From NCBI RefSeq assembly GCF_900070365.1, contig NZ_LN850107.1:62001-126000 (forward strand): a stretch of DNA of 64,000 nucleotides, given 5' to 3'. This stretch comes from Alloactinosynnema sp. L-07. Lineage in GTDB: Bacteria; Actinomycetota; Actinomycetes; Mycobacteriales; Pseudonocardiaceae. Under the pieces are notes generated by a model, which was not told the origin of the DNA, did no database searches, and saw only the letters and a list, made by a program, of their open reading frames with translations. Positions 52,810-60,124 of this stretch are shown one piece after another. The translations under genes were made by a program, and so were the position numbers. Every line of letters starts with the position of its first letter. Position 1 is the first letter of the stretch.

Positions 52810-54294
52810 ATGGCTAGCGCGATCACCAGTGTCGACAGCGCTGTGGACGGCGAGCGGGGCCGGATCTTCCGGGACCAGCCGCGGTGGTTCAGCACGTTGT
52901 TCATGGTCGACATGTGGGAGCGATTCAGCTTCTACGGGATGACCGCCATCCTCTATCTCTACCTTTCCGCGCCCGAGTCCGAAGGCGGATTCGGCCTGTC
53001 GACAACGAACGCGGCGGCGGTGTTCGGCACCTATATGTCGCTGATGTTCATGAGCGCGCTTCCCGGCGGCTGGTTGGCCGACAGAGTGCTCGGCGCGCGC
53101 AAGGCCGTGCTCATCGGCGGCAGCCTGATCGCGGCGGGCCACTACTGCATGTCCGTGCCCGCGCGGCCGTCGCTCTACTTGGGCCTGTTGTTCGTCATCG
53201 CGGGCACCGGACTGGCCAAGCCCGCCATCTCGTCGCTGGTCAGCAGCCCGTACCCGAACGACACCGAGCGCCGCGAGGCGACCATCTCGATCTTCTACAT
53301 GAGCATCCAGATCAGCGCCTTCCTCGCCCCGATCATCACCGGCGTGCTGGGGGAGAAGGTCAACTGGCACCTCGGGTTCGGCGCCGCCGCGGTCGGCATG
53401 ACCTTCGGCTTGATCCAGTACGTCGCGGGCAACAAGCGCTTCGGCGAGGTCGGCGTGCTGCCCGAGCGGCCCATCGAGCGCGACCGGCTGTCGGTGGTCA
53501 AGCGCCGCGTCGGCTACGCCGCCGCCGTTGTCGTCGTCCTGCTGACCGTCGACATCGTCACCGGCGCGTTCAAGTTCCAGCACGTCCTTGCCCTGTGCGG
53601 GCTGTTGATCATCGTGCTGCCGATCGTGTTCTACCGCGCCCTGCGCCGCAACCCCGGCCTGACCGAGGGCGACCGCAGCAGGCTCGTCGCCTACATGTGG
53701 CTGCTCGGCGGCACGTCGGTGTTCTGGCTGCTCTACGCCCAGGGCGGCTCCGTGCTCAGCGAGTTCGCCCGCGAGCACACCGACCGCGTGATCCTCGGCT
53801 GGGAGGTGCCCGCGAGCTGGTTCCAGTCGGCGCACCCGTTGTTCATTCTGATCTTGGCTCCGTTCTTCGCGATGCTGTGGCTGAAGATGCGCGGCAAGCT
53901 GGACGTGCCGGTCAAGTTCGCGGGCGCGCTGCTGTTCATCGGCGTGAGCTTCCTGCTGATGTCGCTGGCCGCCGCGGTGGCCGTCGAGGCCGGGCTGGTC
54001 TCGCCCGCGTGGCTGCTGACGGTGTTCTTCCTGCAGGTCTGCGGTGAGCTGGCGCTGGCGCCGATCGCGATCAGCTTCGCCGTGCAGATCGCCCCCGAGG
54101 GCTTCACCCACCAGTACCTCGGCCTGTTCTGGCTGTTCGCCGCGCTCGGCGCGGGCCTGGGCGGCCGACTGGCGGCGCTGGCGGAGAACCTCCCGCTGTC
54201 CACCTACTTCCTGGTCTTCGGGCTCCTCGCGGTCGTCGCGGGCCTGTTGATCGCCGCGGGCACCGGCAGGCTGCGCCGCAGGCTCGTCGCATGA
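52810..54294 (+). CDS. POT-family (PTR2) proton-coupled transporter
   Basis: A 494-residue membrane protein with about 12-14 helices. The POT signature in helix 1 reads MVDMWERFSFYGM: the usual E-x-x-E-R-F-x-Y-Y has Asp in place of the first Glu and Phe in place of the first Tyr. Further family features are GGWLADRVLGARKAVLIGG and IAGTGLAKPAISSLVSSPYP, where GNGLFKPN is usual. POT proteins import di/tripeptides with protons; the changed signature and location suggest another substrate, possibly a precursor or the product. ATG 52810 is preferred over GTG 52801. Confidence 0.85.
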   Translation: MASAITSVDSAVDGERGRIFRDQPRWFSTLFMVDMWERFSFYGMTAILYLYLSAPESEGGFGLSTTNAAAVFGTYMSLMFMSALPGGWLADRVLGARKAVLIGGSLIAAGHYCMSVPARPSLYLGLLFVIAGTGLAKPAISSLVSSPYPNDTERREATISIFYMSIQISAFLAPIITGVLGEKVNWHLGFGAAAVGMTFGLIQYVAGNKRFGEVGVLPERPIERDRLSVVKRRVGYAAAVVVVLLTVDIVTGAFKFQHVLALCGLLIIVLPIVFYRALRRNPGLTEGDRSRLVAYMWLLGGTSVFWLLYAQGGSVLSEFAREHTDRVILGWEVPASWFQSAHPLFILILAPFFAMLWLKMRGKLDVPVKFAGALLFIGVSFLLMSLAAAVAVEAGLVSPAWLLTVFFLQVCGELALAPIAISFAVQIAPEGFTHQYLGLFWLFAALGAGLGGRLAALAENLPLSTYFLVFGLLAVVAGLLIAAGTGRLRRRLVA

Positions 54295-54328
54295 GCCACC
54301 GAAGTGAAAACCTATGAAAGGGACCGAA

Positions 54329-55240
54329 ATGACTGACAAGAAGGTGGCCTGCCTCGGCCTGGGCGGCATGGGCGGCGGCATCGCGGGCAGGCTCACCGAC
54401 CTCGGCTGGAAGCCGGTGCTGTGGAACCGGTCCATCGAGAAGGCCCAGACGATCGCCGAGGGTTCCGGCGGCGTCGCGATCACTCCGGCCGAGGCGGTCA
54501 CCGGGGTCGACGTGGCGATGCTGAGCCTGGCCGACGAGCCGTCGGTCGAGTCGGTCCTGTTCGGCGAGAACGGCGTGGTCTCCGCGTTGCGCAAGGGCGC
54601 CATGGTCGTGGACATGTCCACTGTGTCCCCCGAGTACTCCCGCCAGGTCACCGGCAGGCTCAACGAGCTGGGCTTCCGCCGGGTCGAGGCGAACCTTGTC
54701 GGCAACCCGATGCAGGCCCGCGCGGGTGCGGCCAGGGTGCTGGCCGGTGGCGCCACCGAGGACATCGACGAGGTGCGTGAGCTGCTCACCGTCATCGGCC
54801 GCCAGCTCGTCGAGCTGGGCGCGATCGGCGTGGCCGCCACGCTCAAGCTCGCCCTCAACGCGCTGTTGGGCAGCCAGGTCGTCGCGCTCGCCGAGGTCGT
54901 CAACTACGGCGTCGAGGCAGGCCTGGACCGGGACCTGTTGCTGCGCACCATCGCCGAGAGCGCGTTCAGCTCCCCGGTGATGTCGCACCGCGCGAACCTG
55001 ATGCGCGAGGAGAAGTACGTCCCCGCCGGTTTCCGTTCCGTGCTCATGGAAAAGGACCTGCGACTGACCGTGGCCGACGCCGCGATCCAGGGTGTTCAGC
55101 TCCCGGTGATCGCCACCGCCGCGCGCCGCTACGAGCGGATGGTCGCCGCCGGTAAGGGAGAACTCGACGCTGCGGCGATCTTGGACCAGCAGTTCGCCGA
55201 CGCGGGCGACGAGACCAAGTCCCAGGTTTCCGCGAGTTAA
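54329..55240 (+). CDS. NAD(P)-dependent beta-hydroxyacid dehydrogenase/imine reductase-like
   Basis: A 303-residue protein of the 6-phosphogluconate/3-hydroxyisobutyrate dehydrogenase family. N-terminal cofactor motif ACLGLGGMGGGIAGRL, then VVDMSTVSPEYSR (substrate region), and the conserved Lys in LKLALNALLGS of the C-terminal helical domain. AAAGGGA precedes ATG 54329; ATG 54314 is less well placed. In this cluster it could reduce an aldehyde, keto acid or imine of a nitrogen-containing starter or side chain (inference). Confidence 0.85.
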   Translation: MTDKKVACLGLGGMGGGIAGRLTDLGWKPVLWNRSIEKAQTIAEGSGGVAITPAEAVTGVDVAMLSLADEPSVESVLFGENGVVSALRKGAMVVDMSTVSPEYSRQVTGRLNELGFRRVEANLVGNPMQARAGAARVLAGGATEDIDEVRELLTVIGRQLVELGAIGVAATLKLALNALLGSQVVALAEVVNYGVEAGLDRDLLLRTIAESAFSSPVMSHRANLMREEKYVPAGFRSVLMEKDLRLTVADAAIQGVQLPVIATAARRYERMVAAGKGELDAAAILDQQFADAGDETKSQVSAS

Positions 55241-55353
55241 CAGATTTCGAGTTGTCACTGAGTCAGATTCAACCGTCGCCCACCAGATTGGTGAGCGACA
55301 AAGGCCGACCCAGCGGGGACGAGCCGTTGAACCGTCAGCGAGAGGTGTGATCG

Positions 55354-57222
55354 ATGTCTGGGTTGGTCGGTTGGGTGGATTTCTCCTCCAGGGACCTGGA
55401 GCGGGAATCGGCGGTAATTTCCGCCATGACAGAGACCTTGGCCAGTCGCGGCCCGGACGGGCAGCAGGTGTGGGCCCGCGCGAACGTCGGCCTTGGCTAC
55501 CGTTCGCTGGCCATCGGTTCCAAGCCGACCGGCCAGCAGCCGCACGTCCAGTCCACTGCGGACGGTCAGATCGCGGTTTGCGTTACCGGGACCCCGACGG
55601 GTCTCGGTGAGCTCGGCGCGTGGCTGCGGACCAAGGGCCGGGGCTGCGCGCCGGACGCCTCGCCCGCCGAGCTGATCGCCAACGCCTACCTTGAGGGCGG
55701 CGCACAGGCGGTTGTTCGGCTCACCGGTGCCTTCGCGATCGTGATCTGGGACGGCCGAAGCGACGAGCTGACGCTGATCCGCGACCGGTTCGGCAACCAG
55801 CCGCTGTACTACTGGGTGACCGACGCCGGGGTGATCTTCGGCTCGGAGCGCAAGGCGCTCTTCGCCCACCCCGAGACCGAGGCGGCCGTCGACATCGACG
55901 GCATGAGGGAGCTGTTCTCCTACGCGGGCACCGCGGGTCACGGCATCTTCGTCGGGGTCAAGCAGCTCGAAGCGGCCGAGATCCTGCGCTTCAACCGGGC
56001 GGGCCTGCGCCGCGAGCAGTACTGGCGCCTGACCACCGAGGAACACACCGACGACCAGGCCGCCACGATCCGCAACGTGCGTGAGCTGCTGTCGGACAGC
56101 GTGGCCGCGCAGATGGGCGACGCCGACGGCGTGGGCATCATGCTGTCGGGCGGTGTCGACTCGTCCGCGGTGACCGCGCTCGCGGCCGACGCGCTCAAGC
56201 GCAACGGCGGCGGACCGCTGCGGACCTTCACCGTCACCTTCGCCGAGCACGCGAAGAACTTCACCCCCGACGAGGTGTGGGCCACCCCGGACGCGCCCTA
56301 CGTCAAGGACATGGTCGCCCACGTCGGCGCCGAGCACACCGACGTCGTGCTCGACACCGCCGACATCCTCGACCCCGAGGCCCGCCGGATCACCCTGGCG
56401 GCCAAGGATGTGCCCAGCCCGCTGGGCAACATGAACACCTCGCTGTATCTGCTCAACCGCGAGGTCAGCAACCACGTGAACGCGGCGCTGCTCGGCGAGA
56501 TCGCCGACGCGGTGTTCGGCGGGTTCGCGTGGGTGCACAACCCGCAGCTCGCCGCGGCGAACACCATGCCGTGGATCGCGATGGCCCACTACGGCGGCGG
56601 CAAGCACGGCATGGGCGGCGACCTGCTGCACCCCGACCTGCTCGCCAAACTGGAGCTCAACGACTACTGCACCGCGGCGTTCGAGTCCTCCGTCGCGCAG
56701 GTCGAGCACCTCGACGGCGAGAGCGACGTCGACCGGCAGATGCGCCGCATCGGCTACCTGCACCTGACCCGCTGGCTGGAGACCCTGCTGGCGCACGACG
56801 AGTCGATCGGCATGGCCGCGGGCCTGGAGGCCCGGATGCCGTTCTGCGACCACAAGCTGGTCCAGTACGTCTACAACACCCCGTGGGCGATCAAGTCGTT
56901 CGACGGCCAGGAGAAGAGCCTGCTGCGCGCGGCGGTCGCCGACCTGCTGCCCGAGTCGATCCGCACCCGGCCCAAGAGCCCGTACCCGGTCACCCAGGAC
57001 CCGGCCTACGGCAAGTGGCTCGTCGACGGCCTCGGTGCGATCGCCAACGACCCGACCTCGCCCGCCGCCGCGCTGATCAACCAGCAGGCCGTGGCCGAGC
57101 TGCGGGCCGACCACTCGGTGCTCGACAGCGGCATGCGCGCGTGGGTGGCCCGCGCCAACGTCGAGATGATCCTCGGCCTCGACGCCTGGCTGCGCCAGTA
57201 CAACGTCCGCGTCGAAGTCTGA
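55354..57222 (+). CDS. Asparagine-synthetase-like amide ligase lacking the glutaminase cysteine
   Basis: A 622-residue protein with an N-terminal Ntn-type glutaminase fold and a C-terminal AMP-forming synthetase domain with the pyrophosphate loop SGGVDSS at 265-271. The mature N-terminus reads MSGLVGW, so the catalytic Cys2 of AsnB is Ser2, and glutamine-dependent ammonia release should be lost. Related ligases in aromatic polyketide clusters (FdmV, PdmN, LlpA, XanA) amidate a carboxyl group of the polyketide; beta-lactam synthetase also lacks the Cys. It likely joins an amine or free ammonia to the polyketide acid. Confidence 0.9.
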   Translation: MSGLVGWVDFSSRDLERESAVISAMTETLASRGPDGQQVWARANVGLGYRSLAIGSKPTGQQPHVQSTADGQIAVCVTGTPTGLGELGAWLRTKGRGCAPDASPAELIANAYLEGGAQAVVRLTGAFAIVIWDGRSDELTLIRDRFGNQPLYYWVTDAGVIFGSERKALFAHPETEAAVDIDGMRELFSYAGTAGHGIFVGVKQLEAAEILRFNRAGLRREQYWRLTTEEHTDDQAATIRNVRELLSDSVAAQMGDADGVGIMLSGGVDSSAVTALAADALKRNGGGPLRTFTVTFAEHAKNFTPDEVWATPDAPYVKDMVAHVGAEHTDVVLDTADILDPEARRITLAAKDVPSPLGNMNTSLYLLNREVSNHVNAALLGEIADAVFGGFAWVHNPQLAAANTMPWIAMAHYGGGKHGMGGDLLHPDLLAKLELNDYCTAAFESSVAQVEHLDGESDVDRQMRRIGYLHLTRWLETLLAHDESIGMAAGLEARMPFCDHKLVQYVYNTPWAIKSFDGQEKSLLRAAVADLLPESIRTRPKSPYPVTQDPAYGKWLVDGLGAIANDPTSPAAALINQQAVAELRADHSVLDSGMRAWVARANVEMILGLDAWLRQYNVRVEV

Positions 57223-57269
57223 GTCACAGCGTGAGCCCGGGAAATTAAATACAGACAAAGGAGCCCCCC

Positions 57270-57665
57270 ATGCCGTACGCGGCGATCAGCTACCGGGTCA
57301 AGCCCGGCCACGACGAGGAGATCGCGGAGATCTTCGCGAACTTCAAGCGCGTGAAGCGCCCCGAGCTGCACGACGTCGAGGGCCAGGAGTCGGGCAAGCT
57401 GCTCGGCACCGCGGTCTTCATCGACCACGACGTCGTCGTCCGGGTCATCCACTACTCCGGCGACTTCGCCGACATCGCGCGCAAGATGGCGGCCGAGAGC
57501 GGCGTGCACACGCTGGAGAGCAAGCTCGCCCCCTACCTGGCCGAGCAGCGCGACACCACCACGTCGGAAGGCTTCGGCGAGTACTTCCGCAACGCGACCA
57601 TGCGCTGCATCTCGCAGCTGTCGGTCGACACGCTGCAGGGTGCCAAGCAGCCGACGGGCGTCTGA
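57270..57665 (+). CDS. SchA/CurD-like polyketide-associated protein, copy 1
   Basis: A 131-residue protein of the SchA/CurD-like family, found in type II polyketide clusters such as spore-pigment loci. The layout MPYAAISYRVKPGHDEEIAEIFANF, GTAVFIDHDVVVRVIHYSGDF, LAPYLAEQRDTTTSEGF and NATMRCISQL forms an alpha/beta ferredoxin-like dimerising fold. Its biochemical role is unsettled; a cyclase or monooxygenase accessory function has been suggested. It is a paralogue of the next gene and follows the ligase by 47 bases. Confidence 0.85.
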   Translation: MPYAAISYRVKPGHDEEIAEIFANFKRVKRPELHDVEGQESGKLLGTAVFIDHDVVVRVIHYSGDFADIARKMAAESGVHTLESKLAPYLAEQRDTTTSEGFGEYFRNATMRCISQLSVDTLQGAKQPTGV

Positions 57666-57692
57666 GTTTTCCGCGATATTTGAGGAGGTCGC

Positions 57693-58070
57693 ATGCCCAT
57701 CGCAGCGATCAGTTACGACATCCTGCCCGGGTTCGAGGACGAGATCGGCGAGATCTTCGCCAACTTCCAGCGCCCGGCCTCGCCCACGGTGCCGGGCGAC
57801 GACGGCGCGGAGGTCGCCCGGATCCTCGGGACGGCGGTGTTCATCAAGAACGACACCATGGTTCGGTTCATCGAGTACGAGGGCGACCTGACCGAGGTCG
57901 CGAAGTTCATGGCGGCACAGCCCGGCGTCCAGGCGTTCGAGCGCAAGATCGTGCCGTACCTGTCGAAGCCGCGCGACACCGCGACCCCCGAGGGGTTCGT
58001 GCGGACGTTCACCGACAGCACCATGCGCTGCCTCACCCTGCTCGGGTCGACCCGCATAGCCGCGGGGTGA
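57693..58070 (+). CDS. SchA/CurD-like polyketide-associated protein, copy 2
   Basis: A 125-residue paralogue of the preceding protein with the same landmarks: MPIAAISYDILPGFEDEIGEIFANFQR, GTAVFIKNDTMVRFIEYEGDL, IVPYLSKPRDTATPEGFVR, STMRCLTL. GAGGAGG precedes ATG 57693. Tandem paralogues suggest a heterodimer or two similar steps. It ends three bases before the anthrone-oxygenase-like gene. Confidence 0.85.
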   Translation: MPIAAISYDILPGFEDEIGEIFANFQRPASPTVPGDDGAEVARILGTAVFIKNDTMVRFIEYEGDLTEVAKFMAAQPGVQAFERKIVPYLSKPRDTATPEGFVRTFTDSTMRCLTLLGSTRIAAG

Positions 58071-58073
58071 GCC

Positions 58074-58529
58074 ATGGTCGAGGACATTCTTGAGATCGTG
58101 GTCGTCCTCGGCACGGGCACGACCACGGGCGCTCTGTTCGCGGTGGCGCTGAGCACGCTGCCCGCGCTCTTCGCTATGCCACCGGATCGGTACATCTATT
58201 CGCTGAAACTGTTGGGCCGCAACTGGGACCCGACGATGCCGATCATCGTGCTCACCTCGACGATCATCGCCATCGTGCTCGCGTTCCTGGGGCCCAACGG
58301 CCAGGCGCGCGTGCTCTACGGCGTCGGCGCGGGGCTGCTGATCGCCGTGTCGGTGATCTCGCACTTCGCGAACGTGCCGATCAACCGGCAGATGCGCAAG
58401 GTGGACCCGGACAACATGCCTGCGGACTGGGAGGACCCTCGTCCACTGTGGAGGGTCTATCACACGTCCCGCACGGTGTGCGCGTTCCTCGCCTTGGGTG
58501 TGGTCGGCTGGGCCGCGGTCGTCGGCTGA
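58074..58529 (+). CDS. DUF1772/anthrone oxygenase-like membrane protein
   Basis: A 151-residue protein with four hydrophobic segments, matching the DUF1772 family, which includes fungal and bacterial anthrone oxygenases. The pattern GTTTGALFAVALSTLPALFAMPPDRYIYSLKLLGRNWDPTMP and HFANVPINRQMRKVDPDNMPADWEDPRPLWRVYHTSRT is typical. In this cluster it may oxidise an anthrone or related ring to the quinone. ATG 58074 overlaps no gene but follows at 3 bases; a strong terminator ends the operon. Confidence 0.82.
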   Translation: MVEDILEIVVVLGTGTTTGALFAVALSTLPALFAMPPDRYIYSLKLLGRNWDPTMPIIVLTSTIIAIVLAFLGPNGQARVLYGVGAGLLIAVSVISHFANVPINRQMRKVDPDNMPADWEDPRPLWRVYHTSRTVCAFLALGVVGWAAVVG

Positions 58530-58547
58530 GTGTTCGGTTCTGTCCTG

Positions 58548-58581
58548 GACGGGCCTGGTCTCCTTCGAGACCAGGCCCGTC
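58548..58581. terminator. Bidirectional hairpin terminator
   Basis: Perfect 15-base arms (GACGGGCCTGGTCTC at 58548-58562 and its complement at 58567-58581) surround the loop CTTC. It serves the rightward polyketide operon and the convergent CHRD gene, whose stop is at 58588. Confidence 0.8.
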
Positions 58582-58587
58582 TCGGCG

Positions 58588-59115
58588 TCAGTGGGAGTGC
58601 CCGAGCTGGGCCCGGATCTCACCGCCGGGGAACTGCGACGTGTGGACGTTGACGTAGGTGGCGCCCGCGTTGACGGCGGCGACCAGTTCATCGAACTGCC
58701 CTGGGGCGATACCCTGCGCGTTCGGACCGATGACGTCGACCGGGCGGATGGTCCCGGTGATGGTGGCGGGCGCGGCCGGGCACAGCTGGGTGCCCGCGGG
58801 GCCGTTGCCGAGGTTGGTGCAGAGGAACACGCTGACGCCGCCGCTCTGCGCCTTTCCACCGAAGTGGATGTGGGCCTGGGTGATGGTCCCGATCAGGCTG
58901 GAGTAGCTCAGCTCGTAGCGGATCTCCTGGGCGGAATCGTCGATCTTGACGTGGAACCGCCCGGTGGCGGCCGTGGAGACGGCAGCGGGGTCTTCCTGAT
59001 AGCCCGACAGCGTCTCGTGCAGCGCGTTGGCGTCACGCTGGTCGGCGGTCGCGGAACTTGCCGTCATGGCCGCGGCGGTCACCGCGACCATGGCGAGGAC
59101 GAGGGTGGGTCTCAT
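58588..59115 (-). CDS. Secreted CHRD-domain protein
   Basis: A 175-residue protein with a Sec signal (MRPTLVLAMVAVTAAAMTAS, cleavage near ATADQ). A CHRD domain follows: LHETLSGYQEDPAAVSTAATGRFHVKIDD, LIGTITQAHIHFGGKAQSGGVSVFLCTN, and the ending VNVHTSQFPGGEIRAQLGHSH. AGGAGG precedes ATG 59115. CHRD domains occur in bacterial surface and secreted proteins without a defined reaction. Its place inside the polyketide region may be incidental. Confidence 0.88.
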   Translation of the reverse strand: MRPTLVLAMVAVTAAAMTASSATADQRDANALHETLSGYQEDPAAVSTAATGRFHVKIDDSAQEIRYELSYSSLIGTITQAHIHFGGKAQSGGVSVFLCTNLGNGPAGTQLCPAAPATITGTIRPVDVIGPNAQGIAPGQFDELVAAVNAGATYVNVHTSQFPGGEIRAQLGHSH

Positions 59116-59266
59116 GGAAAGCCTCCTCAGGGGAATAGGCCTTCCGGTAGTACGCGGCCGCTTCGGCTCCGGTTCAGCGAGCCTCGAGAAGGTTGCGTGC
59201 CGCAACCCCTAAGAGCAAGGTCACACGGCTGGGATACGCCAGGTGAGAGCGTGGTTAACAAGCAAA

Positions 59267-59299
59267 CCCGCGCTCGACAAGAGATCTGTCGAGCGCGGG
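59267..59299 (-). terminator. Hairpin terminator after the MarR gene
   Basis: Perfect 13-base arms (CCCGCGCTCGACA at 59267-59279 and its complement at 59287-59299) flank a 7-base loop, 25 bases beyond the MarR stop in the leftward direction. Confidence 0.75.
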
Positions 59300-59323
59300 C
59301 CAGGTTCACCCAGTCGGGTGAAG

Positions 59324-59821
59324 TTACGGCGTCTTGCCTGCCGCCTCCGGTTTGCGCTCGGCCGACTTCGCCGCGACGCGCTCGGCCTCGATGATCGCGA
59401 TCAGCTCGCTGACCAGCTCACCGTTGCGCTTGGTGAACTCGTGCAGCATCTCGAGGTCACGTTCGCTGTAGGACTCCAACAACTCGCGGAAGGCGTCGGC
59501 CAGCGGGGCGTATGCCCGCTGGACCTCGACCTCGTGTCGACCGGTCGACTCCACGAACACCTTGCGGCGGTCATGTTCGTCGCGCCTGCGCTCCACCAGG
59601 CCCGCTTTGCTCAACCTGTCCAGCACCGCGGTGATCGCGGACGTGCTCATGCCGGTGATGGCGGCGAGCCTGCCCGCGGTCAGATCCGTCTCGTGTCTGG
59701 CCAGGTCAAGGCACATGAGGTCGGTCGAGTTCAGGCCGAAGCCGTCCGCGATCTTCTGATGCAACAGCAGGCTTCGCCCCGCGTTGTCGCGCAGCGTCTG
59801 CAGGATCCGCTCCACCAGCAT
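59324..59821 (-). CDS. MarR-family transcriptional regulator
   Basis: A 165-residue winged-helix protein: ETDLTAGRLAAITGMSTSAITAVLDRLSKAGLVERRRDEHDRRKVFVE is the recognition and wing region (~44-92), flanked by dimerisation helices. It is divergent from the large SARP gene across 303 bases, and may control that SARP or an export gene in response to an aromatic ligand, as is typical for the family. Confidence 0.9.
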   Translation of the reverse strand: MLVERILQTLRDNAGRSLLLHQKIADGFGLNSTDLMCLDLARHETDLTAGRLAAITGMSTSAITAVLDRLSKAGLVERRRDEHDRRKVFVESTGRHEVEVQRAYAPLADAFRELLESYSERDLEMLHEFTKRNGELVSELIAIIEAERVAAKSAERKPEAAGKTP

Positions 59822-60124
59822 GGCCCGTTCTCTCTGTTAGCCGAGTACCCCTAAAAGAGATACTACGATGGAGTGAGAAGTTTCAAGCACTTGGGTCTTC
59901 CGGTTTGATGAAGTATCTTTGGTCGTGGAGGGAAGCGGGTCTGGACCCTGGTCCGACTCGAACCACAGGGTGAAGTTGGTCGTTCCGCTCAGCCGGGGCG
60001 TCCACCGGTCCGGTTGGGGTTGATCACGCATGTGTCGGAGTTCAAAGAGTCGATTATCCCGAGCCTCGACGAGGCCGGTCTGGTTCACCCACGACGCAAA
60101 TATTGGAAAACGGGGGGTTTTTCA
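59822..60124. other. Divergent promoter region between MarR and the large SARP gene
   Basis: This 303-base gap holds no convincing gene. A spaced inverted repeat, AGATACT at 59858-59864 and AGTATCT at 59912-59918, could be part of a MarR operator. GGGGGG at about 60113-60118 is the likely ribosome-binding element for GTG 60125. An upstream in-frame extension to 60014 exists but lacks an RBS and precedes the conserved SARP start. Confidence 0.4.

Noticed and set aside
52804..54903. A ~700-residue leftward frame across the transporter and dehydrogenase genes
   Set aside because: It is composed of shadow-type sequence rich in Arg, Gln and Asp opposite genuine membrane-protein and Rossmann-fold genes.
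57006..58859. A long leftward frame across the SchA/CurD-like genes
   Set aside because: The rightward genes have recognised families and ribosome-binding sites; the leftward product has no domain.
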